A stretch of DNA of 38,427 bases, taken from Bacteroidaceae bacterium. GTDB taxonomy: Bacteria; Bacteroidota; Bacteroidia; Bacteroidales; Bacteroidaceae. Within the stretch, counting starts at the first letter, position 1; every line of letters begins with the position of its first letter. Positions 25,283 through 34,260 of this stretch are shown here, piece after piece. Location of the stretch: positions 1 through 38,427 of the forward strand of contig JAFZVN010000012.1 in assembly GCA_017617805.1 (NCBI GenBank), in the 5' to 3' direction. Under the pieces are notes generated by a model. It did no database searches and had not been told where the DNA came from. It saw nothing but the letters and a program-made list of their open reading frames with translations. The position numbers and the translations under genes are program-made.

Positions 25283-27349
25283 ATGAGGAACTTCAGACTT
25301 TTCATATCCATTTGCACCCTGCTGTGGGGAGGACTCTCAGCATTGGCGCAATCAGACAGTTGGAAAATCTATGCGTCGTACCACAATGCCACGAAGGCTG
25401 TGAAGTGCGACTCGCGTATCTTTGCCATTGCCAATGGCGACCTGTATAGCTTTGACAAAGAAGACAACACTGTGGAGCTGTTTGACAAGACCAACGTCCT
25501 AAGTGACTTTGGTATCAAGGACATCGCCTATTCTGCCACAGAGAAAATGCTGGTGGTGCTCTATGAGAATGGCAACATTGACCTGATCGGTCTGTCTGCC
25601 TCCGACTCCCAAGTGTCCACTTGGAATATGCCCGACATCAAAAAGAAGTCGTTGGATGACAAAACCCTGAACGAACTGAAAGTTGTGGACAGCGAGGCGC
25701 TTGTCAGCCTCAACGCTGGTGTGGCTCTCATCAATCTGAAGAAAGGCTACTTCGTGGATTTCTACACCTTCGACAGCAAGGTGACCAATGCCACCATCGT
25801 GGATGGAAAGATCTATGTGAAGACAGCATCAGGAGTGATGGAAGGTGACAGAAAAAAGAATCTCTTGGATGCCAACAACTGGGTCAGGACTTCTGCCACT
25901 GGGGTGACCTTCGGACAAACGGAAGAAGAGAAGACCGAGGCAACCCAACTGCTGGAACAGATGGAGAAGATTGTGCCCGACTCCCCCATCCGCAACTATG
26001 CCTACAAACTGAACATGATTGGAGACAGACTCTTGGTGGCAGGTGGCAACTTCTACTACCCAGAAGTAGAATACACAGGTACAGCGATGAAGTATGAGGG
26101 AAAGAAATGGATGGCCTTCGATGAGGAAGAACCCCTCGAAAAGGTGGGCTCTTTGGTCTATCGCAATGTGACAGACGTGGTACAAGACCCCAATGACAGC
26201 GAACACCATTGGTTGGGCACGAAGCGCAGCGGCATCTATGAGTTCAAGAACTACAAGATGGTGGGACACTACAGCTATGACAACTCTCCCCTGGCCAGCA
26301 TCCTGCCCAATAGTTCCAATCCTGAATGCTTTGTGCGTGTCACAGCGCTCAACTATGACAAGGATGGCAACCTGTGGATGTGCAACAACCAGTGCGACAC
26401 TATCGTGCACATCCTGAAGAAGGATGGAACATGGAAATCCTACTACTACGACGAGGTGGCGAACAAGCCCACATGGGACAACACGATGTTTGACCAACGT
26501 GGATGGGCTTGGATCAACAGCCGACGTACAACCAGCGGTTTAGGTGCTGCTGGCATCTTGGTCATCGACACCAAGGGGACTATCAATACTCAGTCGGACG
26601 ATACCCATAAATACATCTCCACCATCCAAAACCAAAATGGTGAGCTATACACCCCTAACCTTTTCTACTGTACCACAGAAGACTTGAATGGTGCAATCTG
26701 GATAGGGTGTACAACAGGTATCTTCATGACCTCCTCACCTGAGAATGTCTTCGACAACAACTTCGTCTTTACACAACCCATTGTGCCTCGCAATGATGGT
26801 TCAGGACTGGGCGATTACCTGCTCAGCGGTGTGCCTGTCAAGTGCATCACCATCGATGGCGGCAACCGCAAGTGGGTGGGAACCCTCAGTGGTGGCGTCT
26901 ATCTGCTGAGTGCCGATGGTATGGAAACTATCGAACACTTCACAACGGAGAACTCGCCCCTCATCAGCGACGAGATCAACGACATCGCCATCAACGGTAC
27001 CACAGGCGAGGTGTTCATCGCCACCAGCAAGGGACTCTGTTCCTATCATGGTGATGCCACCGATCCTTCCACCTCGATGAAGTCAGACAACCTGAAGGTG
27101 TACCCCAACCCTGTACGCCCAGAGTATCAAGGGAATGTACATATCACGGGGCTGATGTTCAACTCGGATGTGAAGATTGTGAGTGCTGCAGGTAAGCTCG
27201 TGACAGAAGGCACCAGCGTGGGAGGCGAATTCTCGTGGGATTGCTGCTATAAGAATGGACGTCGCGTGGCGACTGGCATCTACTACGCCCTCTGTACGGA
27301 TAAGGACGGCGACCATGGAGCCTGTGCCAAAATACTCATCGTGAAATAA
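25283..27349 (+). CDS. PorZ-like beta-propeller protein with T9SS C-terminal domain
   Basis: 688 residues with a signal peptide (MRNFRLFISICTLLWGGLSA, cleavage near LAQ). Many short beta-propeller blades follow, such as WKIYASYHNATKAV, IFAIANGDLYSFDK, NLWMCNNQCDTIVHI, WIGCTTGIFMTSS and KWVGTLSGGVYLLS, resembling two-component-regulator propellers. The end is a type A T9SS sorting domain: NLKVYPNPVRPEYQGNVHI, VKIVSAAGKLV, GRRVATGIYYALC and a final KILIVK. PorZ of Porphyromonas is a surface component of the T9SS attachment complex with this layout, and this protein is slightly shorter than it. The alternative is a different secreted propeller protein. It lies between prmC and a GT2 in one probable operon. 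Confidence 0.75.
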   Translation: MRNFRLFISICTLLWGGLSALAQSDSWKIYASYHNATKAVKCDSRIFAIANGDLYSFDKEDNTVELFDKTNVLSDFGIKDIAYSATEKMLVVLYENGNIDLIGLSASDSQVSTWNMPDIKKKSLDDKTLNELKVVDSEALVSLNAGVALINLKKGYFVDFYTFDSKVTNATIVDGKIYVKTASGVMEGDRKKNLLDANNWVRTSATGVTFGQTEEEKTEATQLLEQMEKIVPDSPIRNYAYKLNMIGDRLLVAGGNFYYPEVEYTGTAMKYEGKKWMAFDEEEPLEKVGSLVYRNVTDVVQDPNDSEHHWLGTKRSGIYEFKNYKMVGHYSYDNSPLASILPNSSNPECFVRVTALNYDKDGNLWMCNNQCDTIVHILKKDGTWKSYYYDEVANKPTWDNTMFDQRGWAWINSRRTTSGLGAAGILVIDTKGTINTQSDDTHKYISTIQNQNGELYTPNLFYCTTEDLNGAIWIGCTTGIFMTSSPENVFDNNFVFTQPIVPRNDGSGLGDYLLSGVPVKCITIDGGNRKWVGTLSGGVYLLSADGMETIEHFTTENSPLISDEINDIAINGTTGEVFIATSKGLCSYHGDATDPSTSMKSDNLKVYPNPVRPEYQGNVHITGLMFNSDVKIVSAAGKLVTEGTSVGGEFSWDCCYKNGRRVATGIYYALCTDKDGDHGACAKILIVK

Positions 27350-27352
27350 CCC

Positions 27353-28228
27353 ATGCTTTCCATCCTCATTCCTACTTACGACTACACCTGCTACCCGCTC
27401 GTTGCTGACCTGCACCAACAAGCGGAAAAGTTGGATGTGTCCTACGAGATTATCGTAGCAGAGGATGGAAGCCATTCGCAAGTGGACATCATTGCCAACC
27501 ACAAGATGGAGGAGCTGAGTCATTGCCGACACCTGATCAGCAAAGAGCACTTGGGTCCTGCTGGCATCAGAAATCTCTTGGCACGGAAGGCAAGCTACAA
27601 CTGGATTCTCTTCATCGACAGCGATGCGAAGGTGATCCAAGAAGATTTCCTGCAGACCTACCTCCATCAGATTGGAAAGGCTGATGTCATTGTGGGAGGT
27701 TTACGACATCAAAAGGAGAACCACGATCCCAACAAGAGCCTTCGCTTCAAGTATGAGAAGGCGGCAGACCAACATCGTAGTGCAGCAGAACGAGGCCAGC
27801 ACCCATATGACAAGTTCACCCCCTTCAACGTGATGATGCGCCGCTCGACCTTCCTATGCATTGGCTTCGATGAATCTTGTCGTGAATATGGTTACGAGGA
27901 TGCTTTGTTTGGGGTGGAACTGGGAAAGAGACACATCAGCATCCTCCATATCGAGAATCCCTTGCTCCACATGGGCTTGGACACCAACGAGGTTTTTCTT
28001 CAGAAAACGGAAACAGCCCTACGGACTCTGAAAATGCTGAATGGGAAAATGGAACGTCACAGCTATGTGGGAAGAGTCTATGGAGCCTTCCGTAAGTATC
28101 ACATGACATGGGCGTTACAAGGTGCCCACGCCTTACTTTGGAAAGCACTGCGGCACCAACTCAGTTCAAAAAATCCATCCCTCTTCTTGTTCTCACTCTA
28201 CAAACTGCTCTACTATTCCACCTTATAA
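27353..28228 (+). CDS. Glycosyltransferase family 2
   Basis: 291 residues, starting 3 nt after the PorZ-like stop, so probably translationally coupled. GT-A features: MLSILIPTYDYTCYPLV, SYEIIVAEDGSHSQVDI, GPAGIRNLLARKA, and the metal site FIDSDAKV. The later part has FTPFNVMMRRSTF and CREYGYEDALFGVELGK, typical of GT2 acceptor/catalytic regions. The C-terminal 50 residues are basic and partly hydrophobic, perhaps a membrane contact. The last 16 nt overlap tail to tail with the fucosyltransferase-like gene on the other strand. Substrate unknown. Confidence 0.9.
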   Translation: MLSILIPTYDYTCYPLVADLHQQAEKLDVSYEIIVAEDGSHSQVDIIANHKMEELSHCRHLISKEHLGPAGIRNLLARKASYNWILFIDSDAKVIQEDFLQTYLHQIGKADVIVGGLRHQKENHDPNKSLRFKYEKAADQHRSAAERGQHPYDKFTPFNVMMRRSTFLCIGFDESCREYGYEDALFGVELGKRHISILHIENPLLHMGLDTNEVFLQKTETALRTLKMLNGKMERHSYVGRVYGAFRKYHMTWALQGAHALLWKALRHQLSSKNPSLFLFSLYKLLYYSTL

Positions 28229-29046
28229 ACGACCGTTTCCCCATGCCCATTCATTTCTATAATGATATCGGAGAAACTGCTGTAGTAAGAACCTAAGAAA
28301 TAAGCTGTGCGGGCAAGGGTGTACATCTCTGTGACAGCCTCACGCATCCCCAACAACGATGTCCTATCAGCTGTAGAAGGAGATGAGAGTATCCGATGGG
28401 GAAATTTCTGTACAAGAAAAGATTTCACCTGATCATCGTCTGTCGCCACATAGAAGTGAGCCGTAGGAAAGCTTTCCATCTTTTTGACAAAGGCATCAAG
28501 AGGACTATATTGGATGGATTGTACATTATCAGTACGTCTGATGTGTACGCCCACCACCATCTGAGTATCAAAAGATGCGGTTCGACGCTCCACCTCCTCC
28601 AAAATGGAGGGCTGAGGAATGAAATACTTGCTAAACAACGTATCATCAACAAGAAAGAAACATAAGCCCGATGCTATCAACACATTCTTTCCTTTTATCA
28701 CTTCCACCAACTTTTGAGGATTCTCTTGTAGCGTCGATAGTTGATGGTCGAACAAACACAAATCATATCGCACAGACTGAAACAGACGAGGAATGAAAAA
28801 GTTCCGTTTTCTCGGAGGAACATAGCCCCAGGAGGAGAAAGGAGACAATTCTTCCACTTCTCCAATGGGCAAAGGTTGAAACAAATCGCAGAATCGGGCA
28901 TTCAACCCACTTTCCTTGAGCCACACAATCTTCAGACGGATGCCCAAAGACCGACAGAGGGCATCTGCTGCAAGAATGGCACGCATCCGATTGGCCAAAC
29001 CGCCCAAAGGGGAGAGCGTAAGAGTTGTTGCAGGAGCATTCATCAT
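28213..29046 (-). CDS. Fucosyltransferase-like glycosyltransferase (NodZ/GT11-GT23 type motifs)
   Basis: 277 residues. The N-terminus has PLGGLANRMRAILAADALCR, a glycine-rich motif found in O-fucosyl and alpha-fucosyltransferase-like proteins. The nucleotide-sugar motif VGVHIRRTDN is near residue 168. A further segment (AHFYVATDDDQVKSFL) and a closing LARTAYFLGSYYSSFSDIII match the same superfamily. I infer transfer of a deoxy- or related sugar to a surface glycan. The start overlaps the stop of the C10 peptidase gene by 4 nt (ATGA), indicating coupling. The stop overlaps the convergent GT2 gene. M2 is an equally possible start. Confidence 0.7.
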   Translation of the reverse strand: MMNAPATTLTLSPLGGLANRMRAILAADALCRSLGIRLKIVWLKESGLNARFCDLFQPLPIGEVEELSPFSSWGYVPPRKRNFFIPRLFQSVRYDLCLFDHQLSTLQENPQKLVEVIKGKNVLIASGLCFFLVDDTLFSKYFIPQPSILEEVERRTASFDTQMVVGVHIRRTDNVQSIQYSPLDAFVKKMESFPTAHFYVATDDDQVKSFLVQKFPHRILSSPSTADRTSLLGMREAVTEMYTLARTAYFLGSYYSSFSDIIIEMNGHGETVVYKVE

Positions 29047-30722
29047 GGCTTTCGTTCCGCTATCTCTATCCCTCCCTTGGGGAGAAATGCGATGATGATT
29101 TCCTCAGGAAGTTCCAATTCTATCAGTTCGTCAGCAAAGAGATTGGCTTCGTACATCACGTGCAAACGGTACTCACCCAACTTAGGGGCATAGATGGTGC
29201 TCTTGTGGAATCGGCGGGTACTTACCTCGTCCTTCATCAAGGTCAAACCCTGAAGACTGAGGTAGAAGGATTTTCCATCTTCTTCGAGGGGTTCCAAGCG
29301 CAGATAGAAACGTCCTGCCATCTCTGTATTGTGATTCTTGAAGGTGATGCTGAAGTCTGGAGCCGTTCCGTTGAGAATGTGGTCAGGGATGTTGATGTCC
29401 TCCAACGTGAGGTAGGCAGTGGAGGCTGTATCGCTCTGGAGGGTAACTACCTTTCCCTTCACCCGAGCAATGAGATAGTTGGGAGTGCCTGTGCTGGTGA
29501 GTGCCTCACGCCACTCCTTCCCTCCTTGCAAATTATTGTCACGATACATCGGCACGATGGTATAGGCTCCATCAGGCACACGTGCTGGGATGCTTAACAT
29601 CAGAGTGTCAGTATAAGCGGTGTCATCGATTTGCTCCAACAAGAAGTCACGGCTGTAGGTGTAGAGAGGAGCCACAATATCATCGCCCTGCTTGAGCATG
29701 AGAGACACGGAATCGGCATGAAGGTTCCATCCAACGTTGGAGAGGTCGTGAACAGTCAGATTCACCTTTCCACGTTCATAGACAGGCTCAGGCTTGAGAC
29801 TATCCACCACCGCACTGATATACTGAAAAGCATAGTTATGCCGCTCGATGCCCGTTGCGTCGCCATGATAGGTGGGCATGATACCAATGGTGAACATCTG
29901 GAGGATATTCATGCCATTCTCAGGACTATCGTGATCATACCATTTAGGTTGGTTAGGCACCATATCGGGCAGATAGGTCCAGTTGTTATCTACACCCGTC
30001 GGATTGCCCATGCAGATATGAAACCAATCACGTTCATCGTAGCCATCCAACACGTAGGCATGTCCCCCATTGGCGTTGTAGCCTGAGATCAGCACAGGAC
30101 GTCCTGCAGCCAGTTCCTGCTTCAGCATAAGGGTGATTTCCGCCAATGAATAGAAATCACGGAAGTAGAATTGCATGCCGCAGTCGTAGCCAAAATAGTT
30201 GACGAGTGCCATCGGTTGACGGATAGAATTGGCGCCACTGGTTTTTGACCCGTAGCGCATCTCCACAGCAATACCACAATCGAGGCTGAGCAACGCCACC
30301 GCATCTGCCTGTGCTTGGGTGTAGTTCCCTTCCACATAGCGGTCGAGCATCTGTCCCCAATCGTAGGTATGGGAAGCAAAATCAGCCGTCAATGTCAATT
30401 TCGTGCCGAGGCTGTCCACATAGGTATACGAACCCTTACCCTGCATGGGCCATTCCCAATAGTGCATCACTTGACTCATGGCAGTGGCGACACATCCCAC
30501 CACACATCGTTCTCCCGTGCTGTCAACAGGACACAGATTATTGTAAGGAGCATACTGATCCCACACATCCGTCAACAGCGGCTCCACCCTGGAGGGCAAT
30601 GCCTGGTCAGCCACAAAATGACGACTCGAACGACGAATGAGTTTCTGTGCTGCCGCAGTCTGTGCGAAAAGAAGGCACACAGCAAGCACCAAAATCAGAG
30701 AAATGCCACACTTCTTACACAT
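29043..30722 (-). CDS. C10 (streptopain-type) cysteine peptidase
   Basis: 559 residues with a signal peptide (about 1-25, ending QTAAA). The C10 fold is recognised from PLLTDVWDQYAPYNNLCP and the nucleophile motif GCVATAMSQVMHYW (Cys77). The catalytic His is in NANGGHAYVLDGYDERDWFH (His221). The usual propeptide of streptopain is nearly absent: only about 20 residues separate the signal from the catalytic domain. The segment after the His, normally rich in NWGWGG, reads CMGNPTGVDNNWTYL, an unusual departure. Residues 300-559 are beta-rich and may be Ig-like substrate or surface modules. No clear T9SS sorting domain is seen at the end. Likely a secreted or periplasmic protease. Confidence 0.85.
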   Translation of the reverse strand: MCKKCGISLILVLAVCLLFAQTAAAQKLIRRSSRHFVADQALPSRVEPLLTDVWDQYAPYNNLCPVDSTGERCVVGCVATAMSQVMHYWEWPMQGKGSYTYVDSLGTKLTLTADFASHTYDWGQMLDRYVEGNYTQAQADAVALLSLDCGIAVEMRYGSKTSGANSIRQPMALVNYFGYDCGMQFYFRDFYSLAEITLMLKQELAAGRPVLISGYNANGGHAYVLDGYDERDWFHICMGNPTGVDNNWTYLPDMVPNQPKWYDHDSPENGMNILQMFTIGIMPTYHGDATGIERHNYAFQYISAVVDSLKPEPVYERGKVNLTVHDLSNVGWNLHADSVSLMLKQGDDIVAPLYTYSRDFLLEQIDDTAYTDTLMLSIPARVPDGAYTIVPMYRDNNLQGGKEWREALTSTGTPNYLIARVKGKVVTLQSDTASTAYLTLEDINIPDHILNGTAPDFSITFKNHNTEMAGRFYLRLEPLEEDGKSFYLSLQGLTLMKDEVSTRRFHKSTIYAPKLGEYRLHVMYEANLFADELIELELPEEIIIAFLPKGGIEIAERKP

Positions 30723-30734
30723 CGTATCAACCGA

Positions 30735-30768
30735 ATTTGTAATTTGTAAATGGTAAATTGTACATGAA
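30735..30768 (-). repeat. AT-rich junction repeat between murF-alr and the C10 gene
   Basis: On the minus strand the spacer reads CATGTACAATTTACCATTTA and then CAAATTACAAATT. It matches the repeat at 38017-38050 and 33571-33606 apart from a missing TGACGATT portion. It fills nearly all of the 47-nt gap between two genes. Confidence 0.7.
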
Positions 30769-30769
30769 A

Positions 30770-33337
30770 TTATTCTTGTATATACACCCTCTGCACGCGA
30801 TTGCTGATACCCGTAAGCACCTCGTATGGGATGGTGCCAAGGGCATCGCTGAGCACAGTGACAGGGAGATTGTCACCAAAGATTTCGACCATATCACCTT
30901 CCTTACAATCGATGTCAGTCACATCTATCATGCAGACATCCATGCAGATATTTCCCACATAGTCAGCCTTCTGCCCATTCACAAGACAATAACACCCACG
31001 ATTGCCGAGGTGACGATTGAGTCCATCAGCATAGCCGATAGGGATAGCAGCGATTCGGCTGTCACGTTCCAACGTAGTGCGACGTGAATAACCGATGCTG
31101 TCACCCTTAGGCACCTCACGAATCTGAAGAATGGTGGTCTTGAGGGTCGCCACATTATTTAATATGTGGTTGTTGCGAGCGTTGATGCCATAGAGTCCTA
31201 AACCAAGGCGCACCATGTCGAGGTGGTATTCGGGGAAGTGCTCAATACCTGCGGAATTGCATATATGACGAATGATCTTGTGGGAGTAAGCCGCCTGCAA
31301 CTGACGGCTGGCCTCATCGAAAAGCTGGAACTGCCGACGTGAGAAAGCATCGAACTCATCGCCATCGCTGCCCACAAAATGACTGAACACTGAACAAGGC
31401 ACAAGTGCTGTCTGACGGCGCAGACGTTCAATGAGGCGAGGCATATCCTTCTCTGGATTGAAACCCAGACGATGCATGCCTGTATCGAGCTTGATGTGGA
31501 TGGGGAAGTTGGTCACGCCCTCCTTCTCCGCCGCATGGATAAGCTGTTCGAGCAGGTCAAAACTGAACACCTCGGGTTCGAGGCTATAGTCAAAAAGCAT
31601 CTTGAACGAGGTGGTCTCAGGGTTCATGATCATGATGTTGGCGGTGATGCCTGCCTCACGAAGGTCTGCCCCTTCATCAGCCACTGCCACAGCGAGGTAA
31701 TCCACCCCATTGTCCTGCAAGGTTTTGCTCGTCTCCAACGAACCCACACCATAACCGCTCGCCTTTACCATGCACACCATCTTGGTCTCTGGATGCATGA
31801 AGCGGCGATAGTAACGCACATTGTTGACCAAAGCATTGAGATTCACCTCAAGGATGGTCTGGTGTACTTTCAGCGTCAGCAGGTCGCTCACCTTGTCGAA
31901 ACGGAAATGACGTGCGCCCTTGATCAAGATGAACTCATTGTGTAGCTGGTCAAACACCTCACTGCGGATGAGGGCATCGGTCGTGCGGAACATGTAGTGC
32001 TCCATGGGGAAATAGTCAGCGCAAGCACTGAGTTCCTCGCCCACACCAATCACTTTCTCGATGCCACGCGAAGCAGCCATCTGTGCCACACGCGAATAGA
32101 GGCTCTTGGGCGATTCGCCACTCTGCAAGATGTCGCTGAGAATCAAGGTGCGATGCTGCCGTTTCGTCTCAGGACGCCGGCACATGAAGTCAAGAGCAAT
32201 ATCAAGCGACTGCACATCAGAGTTGTAGGAATCGTTGATCAGAGTACACCCATTCTTGCCGTCCTTCACCTCCAAGCGCATCGCCACCTGCTCCAGATGA
32301 GCCATGCGTTCGCACAAGATAGAGACCCTCTCTGCCCTATGGGCATCTCCCCCGTAATGGGGAGAGCCATCCGGCTTGTTCTCAAATGACAAAGACCCCG
32401 CATGGGCGCCCTCCCCATTACGGGGGAGGGTTGGGGAGAGGGTCTGGAGTGTCAGCACCGTAGCAAAGCAGGTGATAGAGTTCTCAATAGAGGCATCATC
32501 GATAAAGGGGATGGTGTATTGCCCCACCCTACCCTCATGTTCGAAGTAGATGGTGGCACTGTCATGATCCTTCTCTATGCGCCTCACTTTCAACGATACC
32601 CTTCCGATGTTATCAGGTAAGGTTTCAGCACAGCGGTGGATGGTGGCATTATCAGAATTGATCACGACCGTCTGACAATGGGCGAAGAGTTGCATCTTCT
32701 CCGCACACTTGATGTCGTAACTCATGAAATTCTCTTGATGCGCCGCACCCAGATTGGTCATCACCCCAATGGTGGGCCTCACGATGCGTTCCAATTTTCC
32801 CATCTCACCAGGCTGTGAAATACCAGCCTCGATAATGGCAAGGTCGTTGTGGGGATTGATGAGCCACACACTCAACGGCACACCCACCTGGCTGTTATAA
32901 CTGCGGGGGGAACGGCACACATTGTAATCGGGCGAAAGCAACTGATACAACCATTCCTTCACCGTGGTCTTTCCGTTCGAACCCGTGATACCAATCACAG
33001 GAATGTTCAACTGACTGCGATGATACGCCGCCAAATCCTGCAAAGCTTGTAGAGGTGATTTCACCATCAGGAAATTGCAGTTCTCTAACGACAAACTCTG
33101 CGGTAGCCCTCCCCCATCGGGGGTCGGGGGGCTCACCACGAAGTTTCTCACCCCTCGCCTGTACAACTCCTCTATATACTTATGGCCATCGTTCTTCTCC
33201 GTCTTCAAGGCAAAGAAGAGCGTCTCCTCTGGGAAACAAAGGCTTCGGCTGTCAATCAACAGCCAATTGATTCTCGCCTCCGCAGTTCCCTTTCTCTGTG
33301 CGCCAATCACTTGCGCAATTTCATCTATCGTATACAT
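30770..33337 (-). CDS. murF-alr: Bifunctional MurF ligase / alanine racemase
   Basis: 855 residues. The N-terminal half is MurF, which joins D-Ala-D-Ala to UDP-MurNAc-tripeptide: SRSLCFPEETLFFAL, the ATP site GITGSNGKTTVKEW (116-129), LGAAHQENF, INDSYNSDVQSLDIAL and ILSDILQSGE. The C-terminal half (from about 490) is a PLP-dependent alanine racemase: ILEVNLNALVNNVRYYRR, the PLP-lysine motif MVKASGYGVGS (Lys525), LGLYGIN, and IGYADGLNR. This fusion is known in Bacteroidota. Two palindromic insertions lie in the MurF half: a small one at residues about 69-78 and a 121-bp element giving residues about 298-338. Both keep the frame and fall in loops between recognised motifs. The gene starts 4 nt after the GSCFA stop. 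Confidence 0.96.
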   Translation of the reverse strand: MYTIDEIAQVIGAQRKGTAEARINWLLIDSRSLCFPEETLFFALKTEKNDGHKYIEELYRRGVRNFVVSPPTPDGGGLPQSLSLENCNFLMVKSPLQALQDLAAYHRSQLNIPVIGITGSNGKTTVKEWLYQLLSPDYNVCRSPRSYNSQVGVPLSVWLINPHNDLAIIEAGISQPGEMGKLERIVRPTIGVMTNLGAAHQENFMSYDIKCAEKMQLFAHCQTVVINSDNATIHRCAETLPDNIGRVSLKVRRIEKDHDSATIYFEHEGRVGQYTIPFIDDASIENSITCFATVLTLQTLSPTLPRNGEGAHAGSLSFENKPDGSPHYGGDAHRAERVSILCERMAHLEQVAMRLEVKDGKNGCTLINDSYNSDVQSLDIALDFMCRRPETKRQHRTLILSDILQSGESPKSLYSRVAQMAASRGIEKVIGVGEELSACADYFPMEHYMFRTTDALIRSEVFDQLHNEFILIKGARHFRFDKVSDLLTLKVHQTILEVNLNALVNNVRYYRRFMHPETKMVCMVKASGYGVGSLETSKTLQDNGVDYLAVAVADEGADLREAGITANIMIMNPETTSFKMLFDYSLEPEVFSFDLLEQLIHAAEKEGVTNFPIHIKLDTGMHRLGFNPEKDMPRLIERLRRQTALVPCSVFSHFVGSDGDEFDAFSRRQFQLFDEASRQLQAAYSHKIIRHICNSAGIEHFPEYHLDMVRLGLGLYGINARNNHILNNVATLKTTILQIREVPKGDSIGYSRRTTLERDSRIAAIPIGYADGLNRHLGNRGCYCLVNGQKADYVGNICMDVCMIDVTDIDCKEGDMVEIFGDNLPVTVLSDALGTIPYEVLTGISNRVQRVYIQE
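32324..32444 (-). repeat. 121-bp palindromic element inside murF-alr
   Basis: On the plus strand it opens GACCCTCTCTGCCC and closes GGAGAGGGTC. CTCCCCCGTAATGGGGAG (32347-32364) and CTCCCCATTACGGGGGAG (32411-32428) are perfect inverted copies. Between them lie GCCATCCGGCTTGTT and CCCCGCATGG, both shared with the patB copy. The encoded peptide includes SPTLPRNGEG and KPDGSPHYGGD. Confidence 0.92.
33105..33132 (-). repeat. Short palindromic element inside murF-alr
   Basis: AGCCCTCCCCC, ATC, GGGGGTCGGGGGGCT forms a hairpin and encodes SPPTPDGGGL in MurF. The AGCCC/GGGCT ends recall the GT2 element at 13354. It probably belongs to the same or a sister repeat family. Confidence 0.65.
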
Positions 33338-33339
33338 CT

Positions 33340-33381
33340 TGTCATTTACTATTTGACAATTTATTATTTATAATTTGACGA
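33340..33381. repeat. AT-rich repeat at the GSCFA/murF-alr junction
   Basis: The plus strand reads CATTTACTATTTGACAATTT, ATTATTTATAATTTGACGATG. Its arrangement of ATTTAC, ATTTGACAATTT and AATTTGACGAT links it to the repeats at 33571 and 38017. It encodes the C-terminal tail of the GSCFA protein (IINNKLSNSK) and supplies the spacer before the murF-alr start. Confidence 0.6.
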
Positions 33382-34238
33382 TGTTGGTGTTGCCGCCACT
33401 CTTTCTCAGCTTTTGCCACCACATCTTTTGTCTTATGATCAAAATATGTGTCTTGGAACCGCTGCCAGATATACTCCACCGCCTTGGCTGACGGATGAAT
33501 CATATCATCGGCATAGAAGCGGTAATCCCGCAGTTCGTCCATCATAATCTCGTAAGAGGGGAAATAATTCCATGTACCATTTGACGATTTACCATTTACA
33601 ATTTCGTCAACCGCTTGCAGTAAAATTCCTTTCGAGATTTGGTTCACGTGATAGCCATCCCGTTTATGACGGATGGGACTCACCGTAAAGATGATTCTCA
33701 ACTTCGGATTCACGCTTTCCAACAGTTGCAGGAGCATCTGCCACTGATCCACGATGTCGTAGGCACTCAGCCGCTCCCTCACAAAGAGGCGGTCTGGCTG
33801 TTTATGGCAGTTGGCCACCAACATGCCCGTCTCCTTTAGTCGATAGATGATGGCTGTGCCAAACGTGATCACCAACACATCTGCCTCTCGCAAGAAAGCA
33901 GCCACACACTGGGTGATGCCGTTGATGCGTTCTACAAGTGTCGCCACATCGGATGATGAGAAACAGCTGTGATGCATCCACGAATGCCACACACCATCCC
34001 CATCGCAAAAGACCTCCTCCTTTCCTATTTCCTTTTCACTGATGCTCCTCAACAAACTGGCCGCAATGCTGGCAGGATTATACAGCGTACCAAAAGGATT
34101 CACCATCGCCTCAAAGCCTCCCCTCGCCATCTTCTCCCCTATCTCATCAGCAAAGCAAGAACCCACCAGCAGCACTTTCGCCCCAGCAGGTATCTTCCAC
34201 TCCGACTCAGGAATGTCTATGTGCGTCATCAGTTCCAT
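33342..34238 (-). CDS. GSCFA domain protein
   Basis: 298 residues. The namesake motif is present as VLLVGSCFADEIGEKM (about 23-38), followed by NPFGTLYNPASIA. Later landmarks are VITFGTAIIYR, FTVSPIRHKRDG, YFPSYEIMMDELRDYRFYADDMIHPS and AVEYIW. The family belongs to the SGNH-type esterase/acyl hydrolase-like group in Bacteroidota, with GS and DMIHPS blocks matching the catalytic Ser and Asp-x-x-His positions. The precise substrate is unknown; it is often found with cell-wall genes, which fits its place just before murF-alr. Residues about 211-223 (NGKSSNGTW) come from the AT-rich repeat at 33571-33606. M4 is an alternative start. Confidence 0.88.
   Translation of the reverse strand: MELMTHIDIPESEWKIPAGAKVLLVGSCFADEIGEKMARGGFEAMVNPFGTLYNPASIAASLLRSISEKEIGKEEVFCDGDGVWHSWMHHSCFSSSDVATLVERINGITQCVAAFLREADVLVITFGTAIIYRLKETGMLVANCHKQPDRLFVRERLSAYDIVDQWQMLLQLLESVNPKLRIIFTVSPIRHKRDGYHVNQISKGILLQAVDEIVNGKSSNGTWNYFPSYEIMMDELRDYRFYADDMIHPSAKAVEYIWQRFQDTYFDHKTKDVVAKAEKEWRQHQHRQIINNKLSNSK
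33571..33606. repeat. AT-rich repeat inside the GSCFA coding region
   Basis: On the plus strand CATGTACCATTTGACGATTT, ACCATTTACAATTTCG differs at only two of 34 positions from the intergenic copy at 38017-38050. It is in frame and encodes DEIVNGKSSNGTW on the minus strand. Confidence 0.85.
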
Positions 34239-34260
34239 CAGCGTTGCCTATGCCGCTTGT

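Noticed and set aside
30770-33337. Two separate genes, murF and alr
   Set aside because: One uninterrupted frame covers both, and this fusion is known in Bacteroidota.
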